From the NCBI GenBank assembly GCA_037974665.1, contig CM075767.1:26871498-26935497 (forward strand): 64,000 nucleotides of DNA. The letters run 5' to 3'. Below are positions 21,516 to 34,422 of this stretch, one piece after another; position 1 is the stretch's first letter; each line of letters starts with the position of its first letter. The notes beneath the pieces are model-generated. The model was not told the origin of the DNA. It was given only the letters and a program-made list of their open reading frames with translations, and searched no databases. The DNA comes from Ehretia macrophylla. Its lineage: Eukaryota; Streptophyta; Magnoliopsida; Boraginales; Ehretiaceae. The position numbers and the translations under genes were made by a program.

Positions 21516-22511
21516 ATGGTACAAACTAGAAGCCACAACATATCGGTAGAGGATTCGCCCAACCTGGAAGGGGACCTCGAAACCACGCAAGTGCCTAGCC
21601 AAAACCTAACCCAAGCCGGCATTGGAACGAGCCAATGTATACACTTAGCCACTCAAACCAACCCCACAGCAGAAGGAGACCCCAACTCCAGCCTATCACC
21701 GGAGATAAGGATGATGCTGAGGATGTTCGAGGAACTTAAGGAGCAGATAGCCCTGCTAGCTAAGGGCCCCCTGGCTCCGCAAGAGGTTATGCCGCGGCCA
21801 TCGCATCCGCAATTCCATATCCCAGAGTCAGGGCGAAGACAGGAGCAGAACGAGGAGGGCTTTCTAGAGTTGATGGCGAGATCCGACGCGGCGAGAGGTA
21901 AAAGGGCTGCTCAAGCCAACCCCGAGCAGGCCAAGACCGCAGCTGCCATAGCAAAGGTCATCAACCAGCTCGGTGTAAGCCCACTCTCCCCCGAGGTACT
22001 AGCCACGCCACTGCCCACCGGCAACCGTATGCCCAACTTGGTCGTCTACAACGGAGATGGAAACCCAGCCAGCCACCTACTCAATTTTGATCACCACATG
22101 ACTCTGCATGACATGCCAGATCTCATGAAGGCGAAGACATTCCCGACCACCCTAGTTGGAAATGCCTTGGATTGGTTCCAAAAACTTCATCCTGGTTCAA
22201 TTGTAAGTTTTCACCAGCTGGCTGAGGCTTTCCTGTCCCGCTTCATAGGAAGCCGGCGTGCCACCCGCCATACTTCTACATTGCTGTTGGTGAAGCAACA
22301 TAGAGGGGAAAGTTTGAGGGCTTACACGGCCAGATTCAATGAAGAGTCCCTTCGAATTCCCAACCTGGAGGACTCCATGGCATTGATGGCTTACCAGAGC
22401 GGGCTTAGGTCGGGCCCCCTCACATCCTCGTTGGCAATCGACCCCGTGGATACTGTATCCGAGCTGATGGTACGAGCAGAAGGGTACATACACTCGGAAG
22501 AAATAAACTAG
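21516..22511 (+). pseudogene. gag: Tat-lineage gag, first part
   Basis: I start at ATG 21516. The frame is open from 21426, but that part lies in the LTR and PBS. The product is a 331-codon capsid-type Gag. The typical retrotransposon Gag core begins near residue 200, with ALDWFQKLHPGSIVSFHQL and LLLVKQHRGESLRAYTARFNEE. TAG at 22509-22511 interrupts the frame, which then continues without a shift. Gag would form the virus-like particle in the cytoplasm. Confidence 0.8.
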
Positions 22512-23245
22512 GCGAAGAGGGATGATGACAAAGAGAAGGAAGCCAGCAAGAGGGGAGAGACCTCCCGAGCCCAACCTGGGGGTAAAGTCCAGAATGACCG
22601 AGGCAAGCAGCCTCAACAGCCAAGGCAGAACCCCCGGTTCACTATGTTTACTCCCCTTAACACCTCGAGGGAGCAGATCCTGATGGAGATCCAATACCAG
22701 AACCACTTGCCCCCAGCTCCTAGGATGAAAGGCTGACCCGAGAAGCGCAATAGAACCAAGTATTGCCGCTACCATATAGACTACAGCCATACCACCGAAG
22801 AGTGTAAAGACTTGAAACAGGAGATTGAGGCACTTATAGCCCGAGGCCACCTCCAGAGATATGTAGATCAGCAGCCGACCCGAAATCCCGACCAAAGGGA
22901 TAGAGAGAGGAGTCCGCCCAGGCGCCAGGCTGGGGGCGGACGCCTGGCCATGATTGAAACCATTGCAGGAGGGTTGGCATCAGGAGGAGAGACCTCAGCA
23001 GGTAGGAAGGGTTATGTTCGTGCTGGGAGGGAGTATGCACCAATGCGGGGACCGGCCCCGGGGATGCAGGAGCTCACCTTCTCCTCAAAAGACTTGGAGG
23101 GGGTGATATTGCCTCATGACGACCCACTGGTGATCAGTGCTGAAATAGACAACTTCACCGTCAAAAGGTTGATGGTGGACACCGGGAGCTCGGCAGAAGT
23201 CTTATTTCTCAGCGCTTTTGAGCAAATGGGGTTGGACAGGAGCTG
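22512..23245 (+). pseudogene. Tat-lineage gag C-terminus and aspartic protease
   Basis: Same frame as the gag part upstream, with a second stop at about 22736. A CCHC-related block reads YCRYHIDYSHTTEEC (about 22760-22805). A Lys/Glu-rich and Arg/Gly-rich part follows. The protease active site MVDTGSSAEVLF lies at about 23170-23205. The protease is cut by TGA at 23244 and its second half continues in another frame, so a small indel lies near 23240. The protease would process Gag-Pol. Confidence 0.75.
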
Positions 23246-24460
23246 ACTCAGGCCATTGAGGGGTACTTTAGCTGGTTCACCAGGCAGTCCTACCAAGTCG
23301 AAGAGGTCATCAACCTCCCGCTGAAACTGGAAGATGGAGATAAGTGGGTGTCAATGCAAGCCAACTTCATTGTGATGGATTGTAACTGCACATACAATGG
23401 GATCTTAGGTCGGGTGGCACTCAATCACTTCAGGGTCGTCCCCTCGACTTACCACCAGGCCCTGAAATTCCCGACCCCGGCCGGAGTGGCCACTATCCGG
23501 GGAGCCCAACTCTCAGCTCGGGAATGTTATGAAAACTCACTCCGACCCAAGTATCAAATCGGCTGGGGACCAGATCTGTCTGAAGAAAAGAGAGATGCTA
23601 AGAGAGAAAGCCCGGCTGAGGACCTTCAGGAGGTGGAACTCTCTGATGAAACCAAGAGAGCAAAGATTGGAAGCGAACTCTCTGCCAACCTCAAGAAAGG
23701 TATAAGCCAATTTTTTTTAAAGAATGAGCATGTATTTGCCTGGTCTGCCTCTGATATGACAAGAATTGACCCGAATGTGGTTGAGCATCAACTGAATGCC
23801 GACCCAAATCACTATCCGGTAAAGCAAAAGCACCGGCACTTCCATTATGATAAGCAACAAATCATAGCAGAAGAGGTGGACAAGTTAGTGGACGCCGGCC
23901 ACATAAAGGAAATACAGTACCCAACCTGGTTATCCAATGTGGTGCTGGTGACTAAGTCCTCAGGTGGATGGAGACTGTGTATTGATTTTACCGACCTCAA
24001 CAAAGCCTGCCCCAAGGACTACTTCCCCCTATCATGGATTGACCAGATGGTGGACGCCACCTCCGGATTCGAACTACTCTCCTTCATGGATGCCTTCAAA
24101 GGTTATAATCAAATCAAGATGGCTCCCGGAGATAAAGAGAAGACCGCCTTCACCACCGATAAAGGACTTTACTACTATGAGGTCATGCCTTTTGGCCTCA
24201 AGAATGCTGGAGCTACATACACTCGGATGGTGAACATGGTCTTCAAAAATCAGATTGGCCAGAATATGGAAATCTATGTAGATGACATGTTGGTCAAGAG
24301 CAGAAGGGCGGAAGACCATGTAGACGACCTGGCTGAAGCCTTCGCCGTAATGGAGCACTTTGGGATAAAGCTAAACCCAGAAAAGTGCGCATTCGGCGTC
24401 AAGGCAGGCAAGTTCCTGGGCTTCATGGTCACAGCCCGCAGAATAGAAGCCAACCCGTAG
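23246..24460 (+). pseudogene. Tat-lineage protease end and reverse transcriptase
   Basis: One frame is open to TAG at 24458-24460. GILGRVALNHF closes the protease (about 23399-23431). RT motifs in order are WLSNVVLVTKSSGGWRLCID (about 23928), FMDAFKGYNQIKM (24085-24123), MPFGLKNAGATY (24185-24220) and IYVDDMLVKS (24270-24300), the YxDD site. Both catalytic motif sets are readable, so the core was functional before the upstream frame break and the stop. Confidence 0.82.
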
Positions 24461-25957
24461 AAGGTCCAGGCGATACTCGACCTGGCTTTCCGCCAACCTG
24501 CGTGAAGGACGTCCAGGTGTTAGCAGGCAAGGTCGCAGCGCTGAGCAGATTCATGTCCAGGTCGGCTGACAAGTGTGCTCCTTTGTTCAAGATATTGAGG
24601 AATCCTAAGAACTTTGAATGGACTGAGGAATGCCAGAACGCCTTCCAAGAGCTGAAAAGATACCTAGCTTCGCCACCCCTGTTGTCCCGACCTGAGGTGG
24701 GGGAGGAGCTGGTACTATATTTAACATGCTCGGGAACAGTAGTGGCGGCGGTACTAGTCCGAGAAGAAGGAAAGGAGCAGAAGCCGGTCTATTATGTTAG
24801 CAAAACCTTGCAAGGGGCCGAGGTGAGATACTCTTCCTTGGAAAAACTCGCCATCGCGCTCCTTACAGTGGCAAGAAAGTTGAAGCCATACTTTGATGCC
24901 CATCCAATTAAGGTCATGACAGATGCTCCGCTCAAGTCCATCATGCACAAGCCAGAGGCGTCGGGCAGGCTACTGAAATGGGCAGTTGAGCCGAGTTAAT
25001 TCGACATCACCTACCAGCCCAGGACAGCCATCAAAGCCCAAGCCATTGCGGACTTTGTTGTAGAATGCACTGGCCGAGCAGAGCATGACCCGGAGGATGT
25101 GTGGAAGGTCCATGTGGATGGGGCCTCAGGGAAGTCCGGAAGCGAAGCTGGGGTGGTCATCCTCGACCCAACCCGGCATGAGCACCAGTACTCTCTCAAG
25201 TTCACCTTTCCGGCGACTAACAATGAAGCAGAATACGAAGCGGTGATTGCATGACTGAAAATTGCAGCTCAGCTCGAGGCACAAACAGTCGACCTGAGCA
25301 CTGACTCTCAATTGGTTTCTAGTCAGATATCGGGAGAGTTCGAAGCCAAGGACAGTGCCATGCTAGCCTACCTCAACAGAGTCAAGGATTTGACCTCAGC
25401 GCTCAGAAGGTTCACGATACAGCAGATTCCTAGGGAAGAGAATATGAAGGCTGATGCCCTGTCCAGGTTGGCCTTGGGCGAAAGCCGACCTGCCCTGGTC
25501 CATGTAAAGGAAGTATCCGAACCTAGTATTCAGTTGGGAGTACAAGTAGTAGCCGAGCTCAATCTAAGTCCAGATTGGACCAAACCAATCATGGACTACT
25601 TGGAGGGGGGTATGACCCCAGAAGATGAAAAAGCAGCTCGAAAACTCATGAAACAGGCATCAAGGTTTGTCATAATCGCCGGGCAACTCTATAAGAGAGC
25701 CTACACCTGGCCTCTCTTGAAATATATTGGACCCGAAGAAGGAAACTATGTACTTCGGGAGATTCATGAAGGGGTATGTGGAAACCACTTGGGAGGCAAA
25801 GCTCTGGCTCGGAAGGCATTGAGGCAAGGCTATTTCTGGCCAACTTTAGAACAAGATGCCAAAGAGTATGTAAAAAAATGCGACACCTGCCAAAGGTTCG
25901 CCAACGTACAAAGGAAGCCTGCTGTGGACCTCACAGTGATGGTAAGCCCATGGCCAT
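24461..25957 (+). pseudogene. Tat-lineage RNase H, second RNase H and integrase zinc finger
   Basis: After a frame change near 24490, the first RNase H runs to about 25010. Its first catalytic aspartate position reads LTCSGT, where an aspartate (SD) is usual, so this domain looks inactive. A second, archaeal-type RNase H follows (about 25080-25450) with HVDGAS, NNEAEYEA and STDSQLV, keeping Asp, Glu and Asp. TAA at 24997 and TGA at 25252 interrupt. The integrase HHCC finger lies at about 25760-25910 (HEGVCGNHLG ... CDTCQRF). Element 2 cuts the integrase at 25957. Confidence 0.8.
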
Positions 25958-28484
25958 TGTGACACCCCGATCCCTCTCGAGACCGGGAGTTCTATCAATC
26001 AAACTAATCACAACCCAAACCAAACCCGGGCAAAATTTTCAGGGAAAACGGACGGAGTCTCCCCTGTTTATAGGCGAAATGCAAAACCTGTAATAGCATA
26101 TAAATGGACCACCACCGTGTCCAACCATACAAAACTTCCTCAAGGCCATCCGAGCCTCAGTTCTCAACAATTTAAAGTCAGCAAGTATACATACATTTCC
26201 AATTTAAAAACTAACCTATCTTTTCATTTTGACAAGTACATTCAATTTAGGCAATTAAACCATACAAAGCTACTGCATAAAATAAACTATCATGCCATTC
26301 TAATTCTTTTCCTTTGGACATTACAACCATGCATTGAAGTTAAGCTACATTAACTATATACATAATCTAACTTATCAAACCATTCCAACTACATAGCTAG
26401 ATTTATATTACATTTCTTTTAACAATAATTACATAGAACATAAAAGCATACAACTTGACAACTTTGACAACTCAAGTTACATAGGCACTCAAGACAACTC
26501 TTCAAGCACGGACTTTCACGAAATCACGAACTTTCCAGCTAACAGGGCATTTCCTGAAATGTGGTGGTGAGGAGTGAGTATACACAACACGTATACTCAG
26601 TGAGGGCGAGACATATATCGAATTGGAGAGAAAGAAGATCGTGCAATACAAATAGGTACAGTTAAGCAATACAATCAATAAAAGGCATTCAATATAAACA
26701 ACAATACAATTAAACAACTAAAGAAAGCATTAACACAACCAATCAAAGCTATACCACACTTTGAAGGCTATGGTTCACTCGAGCGAGTAATGTACCGATC
26801 ACGATTCCGATGACTTTAACGATGACGCGCCGGCCCAAACCACCTTATAACACCAGTTTGGAATGCCCCAGAAGTATCCATCAATCCTACGACCCAAATC
26901 TCCCTGGGAGGCAACCCAAGCGAGAAAGGGAATAGCAGCGGAGCTAGAGCAACCAACACTGGCAACCCGAGGCTATCTAGAGAGGCCCATCACTCACGCG
27001 CGAGACACTATGCAATGCAAGACTCGATACAAGGCAATAAACGAGCGATAGCACAACAATACAAACTAGTGACAACAAATGAGATAGCAAGCAATCACAA
27101 TCAATACTAGCATTCAACTAACTTTTCAAGCATAACAAGCAATAATAAGCAACAATAACACCGATTAAACAAGTATATCAAGCAACCCTAAGCATTCTAT
27201 AGGCATAATATCAAGATAACAAGCAAAATCACAAATCGGCCCCAACTATCAAAATACTACCATTTCCAAACGAGCCACGAGATCTGGAAACCGACTTCGC
27301 CAATCCTCCTAGGTCACCATAAGGCACGTCTAAGGACCTCGAAACCCTACTTTACCCTAGAATTCGCGCAAAGCCCCGATTTCCCCCTTTGCTCGTTTGA
27401 ACTACAACTATACTAACCAAACATCCAACCAACGCCATAATCGCACCAAAAGTGCTTCCATGGCCTCCCGAAACAATGCCATCACGCAAAACGAGAAAAC
27501 GCTAAACTCGACCTAAACGACCCCGACTTTCACCAAGGCATAATTCCCGTTTTTTCCATTATGCAACCCAAACAAACCATGCATTTAGGCATTCTAGCAT
27601 ACCTAGCACATTTCTACATCAACGGACAGCATAACGGAGCAACTTCATCGTTTCAAGGGTTTACTATTCATAAAACACTATTCATTAATCAATTTAAATT
27701 GCAATCTCAACATTTAACCACATAAAATGTTAAAAAGCTATAAATACATGTTCTACAATCAACAAGGAACATTCTTTAAGCAACAAAACGATTAAAACAA
27801 CAATCTACGCATAAAATCCAAAAATTAAAGTTTAGATACAAAATTTTCAAATGCGCAAATAACGATGAAACACTCACCTTAGACGCTCCTAGACGCTAGG
27901 AAAACCTCGTAGAGTGCCTCGGAAACCACCCCGCACAAGCCCACGCGAAGAATCGAAGATTTGAAGTTGAGATTTTCTTTTTTTTTTCTCCTTCTTTTCC
28001 TCATGGTTTCAAGCCTTTTTCTCTCTGTTTTTTTCGTGCACATTCTGCTTATTTAAAAAAAAAATGTCAAGAAGTCAAAGGTCAAAATTCGGTCAACCCG
28101 CTAAACCAAAACAGCTATGCGTGACCTCACGAAAACGGCCATAACTTCTTCTAGAAAACTCCAATTCACGAACGGTTTGAACCCTCATAAACTAGTCTCA
28201 TAGAGCTTTCCAACCATATATAATTTGCTACCTAACTCTTCCCCAATTGGTTCAGATTTAATTCCAAAGTTGACCCAAAATTTGACTAACTTAACATTGC
28301 ATTTTTTTATTTCTAATCCCAAGTTTGCCTTTTATTAAACATTTCAAAAATTCCCACCTTGTCCTAGTTGGTCAATGTAGATGAAAAGTCAACTAATTTG
28401 GTCAAAGAAGGTGAAAGGTCAATAAAATGCAATTTAAATGAACTTAAAATGCTATTGAATACATGCCAGGTTCGGGGTATCACA
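25958..28484 (-). repeat. 3' LTR of non-autonomous element 2 (2527 bp)
   Basis: Nearly identical to 30324-32850. Hairpin module at 26575-26583 with 26591-26599, seven-base loop. The acceptor-like TTTCAGG lies on the minus strand near 26551. I see no gene in it. Confidence 0.92.
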
Positions 28485-28520
28485 TCCTTCCCCCCTTAAA
28501 ACAATTGCGTCCTCGCAATT
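28485..28520 (-). other. PPT and PPT-proximal hairpin of non-autonomous element 2
   Basis: The minus-strand purine tract TTAAGGGGGGAAGGA lies beside the LTR. The inverted repeat AATTGCG (28520-28514), loop AGGA, CGCAATT (28509-28503) lies just upstream, the same as in element 1. Confidence 0.82.
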
Positions 28521-30309
28521 CTTCTTCCAATAGGACTCTGCATCATCTAAAATCCAACTCTGACTAGTCTTCATTAGCTACTGAAAAAATATTTAATAAA
28601 GATGACCAATAGGAAAGTTCAAGTAGAAATGCCAAGTAGTAACGCCAAATAGAAGCTCAAATGCAGATACCGTACAAGAATCCCGTTGACACGAATACCT
28701 AAGAAGAATAAATTCCAACCAGAAATGCCGAGATAATACCAATAAAGACTAAAGCAAAGATACTGTAGATGTCATTAATACCACACAATAACGACAAGAA
28801 GAATACCTCACGCACGAATCTCCAATAGAAGTCTAACTGTTACTGCCCGAGAATTCCCAAGCAAAAAGCCAAATAAAAGCTCAAACAAAGATTCTATCTA
28901 GAGGTCCAAAGAAGTACCCCGCTGGTCATGGATTTCATAGAAGAATTCCCTGTTAAGAGTGCTGAAGAAAATACCAAGAACCCAATCAAATATATTTCCA
29001 AAGTTCCAAAGAAGCCTTCCAAATAATAACCCCATGGAACAACCAATTAGAATCCGAGTTTTGCTATCAAATGCTGAGAGGAATGTCAAAGGAAATAACA
29101 GAGAAAATATAACGTGCCCAATAAGACAACCAAGTTGAATAACAAACATAGTTTCCCAGATGGACGAAAACTCCAAGGATAAACACCGAACTGATGAACA
29201 ATATACCGAAACCAAACTCTGAGTCCCCTTCACTGTTTGCCAAGTGAGAACTTCATACAACTTTGCCAACAAGGAAAATACCAAGAGAATGCCTAATAAG
29301 AATTTCAAAGAATACCATAAGTAGTATTATACAATAAGTCTGATAGGGATTCCAGTTACCAAACCAACTGAGGGATGCCAAAGAAAATACCCGAACAATG
29401 CTCCAGTAAGAAAGTACCAAGAATTGCCCAATAAGTAATACTAAATAATTGGCCACTGAGAATCCTAGAGAATGCCATTGAAGAATTTCCAATAAGGAAT
29501 ACCAGTAACACTCCAATAAAGACCGAGACACATATGCCATAGATAATACCATGCAGTAAGGCCGATTGAAATCCCATTAACCAAGTCCACCGAGAAGTGC
29601 CAACAAAAGTCCCCAAAGAACACCCGTTATGAGAACCAAAGAATGTTCCAGAGAACACCCAATTAAAACCCCAAGAGAAAGCTACTCTTTCGCAACTGTT
29701 AAGCACAGAGAAGGACCAAAGGGATTCGCCAATAACCGAGCTCCAAAAGCAATCACCAATTCCCAAATAAAGGCTAGTCAAATCCCATTCATTTCCTGCC
29801 AATCCATACACCTTGAAAAGCCAGCGGTGAACCACTTTCTTCAGGGGAGGAAGAGGACTTACTTACCATTTCAATAGGACATGTATGAATGCCAATATAT
29901 CACAGTTATACATATGCATTAAGCTATTATGCCAGCAAGTTTACAATATAGTTTATTTAACAAAGTCACTCAAGCATAACAATCAAGTCAAGCACACCAT
30001 AATCAATTCAAATCACGGCATAGCTAATTCAAGACATTTCAGTACACACATTAAAAGCAATACTTCAAGAAAATAACAATCCACGAGGTCGATTCGATAG
30101 GTCAATTCAATGCACAACTAGACACTTTACTTCACTTAGCACACAATTAACACATAACACATAACTATATCACATAGGAGCACACATTCATGTCAAGACA
30201 CATAATCTCACATAAAAGCATACACTTTCAAGACACACTTAACAAGCACACATTTAAGGGTCACTACCCACCAGACCGAGGACCCTGTCCCGGCTTATGA
30301 GCTAAATAA
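28521..30309 (-). other. CCAAT-rich internal region of non-autonomous element 2 (pseudo-ORFs 29835-29356, 29552-29253, 29308-28898)
   Basis: Colinear with 15650-17360. At least a dozen CCAAT words lie on the plus strand. The minus strand gives hydrophobic frames; the longest, 29835-29356, has 159 codons. Relative to element 1 the frames are broken at different places, and both share SVLNSCERVAF. No retroviral or host domain is recognised. Confidence 0.6.
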
Positions 30310-30321
30310 GCTCTGATACCA
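30310..30321 (-). other. Primer-binding site of non-autonomous element 2
   Basis: TGGTATCAGAGC on the minus strand, two bases from the 5' LTR at 30324. Initiator tRNA-Met type. Confidence 0.88.
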
Positions 30322-30323
30322 CC

Positions 30324-32850
30324 TGTGACACCCCGATCCCTCTCGAGACCGGGAGTTCTATCAATCAAACTAATCACAACCCAAACCAAACCCGGGCAAA
30401 ATTTTCAGGGAAAACGGACGGAGTCTCCCCTGTTTATAGGCGAAATGCAAAACCTGTAATAGCATATAAATGGACCACCACCGTGTCCAACCATACAAAA
30501 CTTCCTCAAGATCATCCGAGCCTCGGTTCTCAACAATTTAAACTCAGCAAGTATACATACATTTCCAATTTAAAAACTAACCTATCTTTTCATTTTGACA
30601 AGTACATTCAATTTAGGCAATTAAACCATACAAAGCTACTGCATAAAATAAACTATCATGCCATTCTAATTCTTTTCCTTTGGACATTACAGCCATGCAT
30701 TGAAGTTAAGCTACATTAACTATATACATAATCTAACTTATCAAACCATTCCAACTACATAGCTAGATTTATATTACATTTCTTTTAACAATAATTACAT
30801 AGAACATAAAAGCATACAACTTGACAACTTTTACAACTCAAGTTACATAGGCACTCAAGACAACTCTTCAAGCACGGACTTTCACGAAATCACGAACTTT
30901 CCAGCTAACAGGGCATTTCCTGAAATATGGTGGTGAGGAGTGAGTATACACAACACGTATACTCAGTGAGGGCGAGACAGATATCGAATTGGAGAGAAAG
31001 AAGATCGTGCAATGCAAATAGGTACAGTTAAGCAATACAATCAATAAAAGGCATTCAATATAAACAACAATACAATTAAACAACTAAAGAAAGCATTAAC
31101 ACAACCAATCAAAGCTATACTACACTTTGAAGGCTATGGTTCACTCGAGCTAGTAATGTACCGATCACGATTCCGATGACTTTAACGATGACGCGCCGGC
31201 CCAAACCACCTTATAACACCAGTTTGGAATACCCCGGAAGTATCCATCAATCCTACGACCCAAATCTCCCTGGGAGGCAACCCAAGCGAGAAAGGGAATA
31301 GCAGCGGAGCTAGAGCAACCAACACTGGCAACCCGAGGCTACCCAGAGAGGCCCATCACTCACGCGCAAGACACTATGCAATGCAAGACTCGATACAAGG
31401 CAATAAACGAGCGATAGCACAACAATACAAACTAGTGACAACAAATGAGATAGCAAGCAATCACAATCAATACTAGCATTCAACTAACTTTTCAAGCATA
31501 ACAAGCAATAATAAGCAACAATAAGACCGATTAAACAAGTATATCAAGCAACCCTAAGCAATCTATAGGCATAATATCAAGATAACAAGCAAAATCACAA
31601 ATCGGCCCCAACTATCAAAATACTACCATTTCCAAACGAGCCACGAGTTCTGGAAACCGACTTCGCCAATCCTCCTAGGTCACCATAAGGCACGTCTAAG
31701 GACCTCGAAACCCTACTTTACCCTAGAATTCGCGCAAAGCCCCGATTTCCCCCTTTGCTCGTTTGAACTACAACTATACTAACCAAACATCCAACCAACG
31801 CCATAATCGCACCAAAAGTGCTTCCATGGCCTCCCGAAACAATGCCATCACGCAAAACGAGAAAACGCTAAACTCGACCTAAACGACCCCGACTTTCACC
31901 AAGGCATAATTCCCGTTTTTTCCATTATGCAACCCAAACAAACCATGCATTTAGGCATTCTAGCATACCTAGCACATTTCTACATCAACGGACAGCATAA
32001 CGGAGCAACTTCATCGTTTCAAGGGTTTACTATTCACAAAACACTATTCATTAATCAATTTAAATTGCAATCTCAACATTTAACCGCATAAAATGTTAAA
32101 AAGCTATAAATACATGTTCTACAATCAACAAGGAACATTCTTTAAGCAACAAAACGATTAAAACAACAATCTACGCATAAAATCCAAAAATTAAAGTTTA
32201 GATACAAAATTTTCAAATGCACAAATAACGATGAAACCCTCACCTTAGACGCTCCTAGACGCTAGGAAAACCTCGTAGAGTGCCTCGGAAACCACCCCGC
32301 ACAAGCCCACGCGAAGAATCGAAGATTTGAAGTTGAGATTTTCTTTTTTTTTTCTCCTTCTTTTCCTCATGGTTTCAAGCCTTTTTCTCTCTGTTTTTTT
32401 CGTGCACATTCTGCTTATTTAAAAAAAAAATGTCAAGAAGTCAAAGGTCAAAATTCGGTCAACCCGCTAAACCAAAACAGCTATGCGCGACCTCACGAAA
32501 ACGGCCATAACTTCTTCTAGAAAACTCCAATTCACGAACGGTTTGAACCCTCATAAACTAGACTCATATAGCTTTCAAACCATATATAATTTGCTACCTA
32601 ACTCTTCCCCAATTGGTTCATATTTAATTCCAAAGTTGACCCAAAATTTGACTAACTTAACATTGCATTTTTTTATTTCTAATCCCAAGTTTGCCTTTTA
32701 TTAAACATTTCAAAAATTCCCACCTTGTCCTAGTTGGTCAATGTAGATGAAAAGTCAACTAATTTGGTCAAAGAAGGTGAAAGGTCAATAAAATGCAATT
32801 TAAATGAACTTAAAATGCTATTGAATACATGCCAGGTTCGGGGTATCACA
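30324..32850 (-). repeat. 5' LTR of non-autonomous element 2 (2527 bp)
   Basis: Same length as its partner at 25958-28484, with no indel that I noticed. Frames at 30483-30719 and 30868-31083 duplicate those of the partner LTR and are not genes. Confidence 0.92.
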
Positions 32851-32855
32851 GCCAT

Positions 32856-33703
32856 TCTATCAGTGGGGTCTAGACATCATCAGCCCATTACCGACCGGTG
32901 CCGGCCAAAAGAAGCACGCCTTCGTAGCTGTAGACTACTTCACTAAATAGCCCGAGGCTGAAGGTGTTGCTAGAATAACAGAAAAGGCAGCTTGGGATTT
33001 CGTATGGAAAAACATCATTTGCCGATTTGGGGTGCCGAAGGTCATCATCACTGACCACGGCAAACAATTCGACAGTGCATACTTTCGAGGCAAATGTGCT
33101 GAGATTGGGATCGACCTCAGATTCTCATCTATTGCTCACCCTCAAAGTAATGGCCAAGTTGAAAGGACTAACCAAATCATTTTGCAGGGCCTGAAAACCA
33201 AGCTGGAGGAAGCAAAAGGCCAATGGGCATCAATTCTTCCCGAGGTGATGTGGACTCAGCGGACCAACACCAGCTCGGCCACGGGAGAATCGCCCTTCAA
33301 ACTGACCTTCGGCACTCAAGCGGTGCTGCCAGTGGAGATCGGGTCTCCGACCAGTAGAACCCTCCACCATGATCCAGAAACGAACGGAGCACGGATCCGT
33401 GAAGAGCTCGACCTCACTGAAGAGCTCTGAGCTAAAGCTCAAATCAGAATGCTGGCCAGCAAAGCTGCCATGCAAAGAGCCTTTGCCAAACAGGTCAAGC
33501 CTAAGCCTATTAAGGTTGGCGACCTCGTACTCAGAAAGGCCATCTTTTTGCTGCGCTCCGGTAACAAGCTCTCCCCGACCTGGGAGGGACCCTACGAAGT
33601 CATGAAAGAAGTCCGACCCGGGACATTCTACCCCCGCGACAAGAACGAAAAACTACTGAAAAATGCATGGCACTCAGAACACTTGAAGCGTTATTTTGTC
33701 TAA
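32856..33703 (+). pseudogene. Tat-lineage integrase core and C-terminus
   Basis: This continues the integrase after the nested element. The core has WGLDIISPLPTG (first Asp), VIITDHGKQF (second Asp, about 33042-33071) and SNGQVERTNQI (Glu, about 33150), a complete DDE set. TAG at 32947-32949 and TGA at 33428-33430 break it, and the last ~90 codons read on in the frame 33449-33703. They include GDLVLRK and WEGPYEV, typical of the Ty3 integrase C-terminal domain. The product would insert element cDNA into chromosomes. Confidence 0.82.
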
Positions 33704-34422
33704 AGCAGCCCCGAGCCGAAGTGTTTTGTAACGGCCCTAAGCTGAAATATCTTGTAAAGGCCCCGGGCCAAGACATTGCTTGTACAAATTCAATACAGTG
33801 CATTTTTTGTAAACAAAGTGCAATGCCCTACCTGGGAATAAGCACCAAAACTAGCCCAATGCCCGACCCGGGCCCAAGTGCTACAACTACAAAATTACTC
33901 CAACTCGGATTAATGCAGTGGCCACGCTTAATCACAAGCGAATGATAAAGTAAACCAGCTCGGACTAAGTTCCAGCTCGGGTATAATCATTAACAATTTG
34001 ATTAGTTTTGCCAGTTCGGATTAAGATCCAACTCGGTGCATTCCGGCTTCAGGACGGTATATTAGTTTGGGTCTAAACTCGAACTCAATATTTGTCAACA
34101 TTAGTTTGACCAATTTTATAACGAACTGACGAGTTCGAGTTGGTAACAATTATAAAGTTGCCCTGATTATACCAGCTTGGATTAGGATGATAAAACATTA
34201 ATTGCGTCCAGCTCGGTTCATTATGCTTAAGTTTGAATGGTCCATGAAATTGGTCCGACCCCACTAACTTGAGAAAAATTTGCGAAGAGAAAAGTACGCG
34301 TGTACAAACTCAACCAAAATGCAAATAAAAATAAAATAGACATTTCATTAAAATTAGAAAATGATTACAAAGCCCAAATTGGGCGAGATTACAGGTACCC
34401 GACTCGGGCAAAATTATAAAAT
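33704..34422 (+). other. Noncoding 3' region of the Tat-lineage element
   Basis: AT-richer spacer between the end of pol and the end of the convergent antisense gene. Short words such as CAGCTCGG and CCAACTCGG recur irregularly. I found no ORF, RNA gene or LTR in it. Confidence 0.5.

Larger units (their letters stand above)
25958..32850 (-). mobile_element. Non-autonomous LTR retrotransposon 2 (no gag-pol), nested in the Tat integrase
   Basis: Ends are TGTGACACCCCG...GGGTATCACA. The duplication gccat lies at 25953-25957 and 32851-32855, and removing the element restores one continuous integrase frame across the site. The two 2527-bp LTRs differ at about 28 positions by my reading (about 1.1%). 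The internal region is 1839 bp and lacks all retroviral domains. The element lies on the minus strand. It is the same type as element 1 but a distinct family: LTR lengths and much of the LTR sequence differ. Confidence 0.92.

Noticed and set aside
26117-26353. A 78-codon frame repeated at 30483-30719
   Set aside because: It recurs only because the two LTRs are copies; it has no domain and no counterpart in the related LTRs of element 1.
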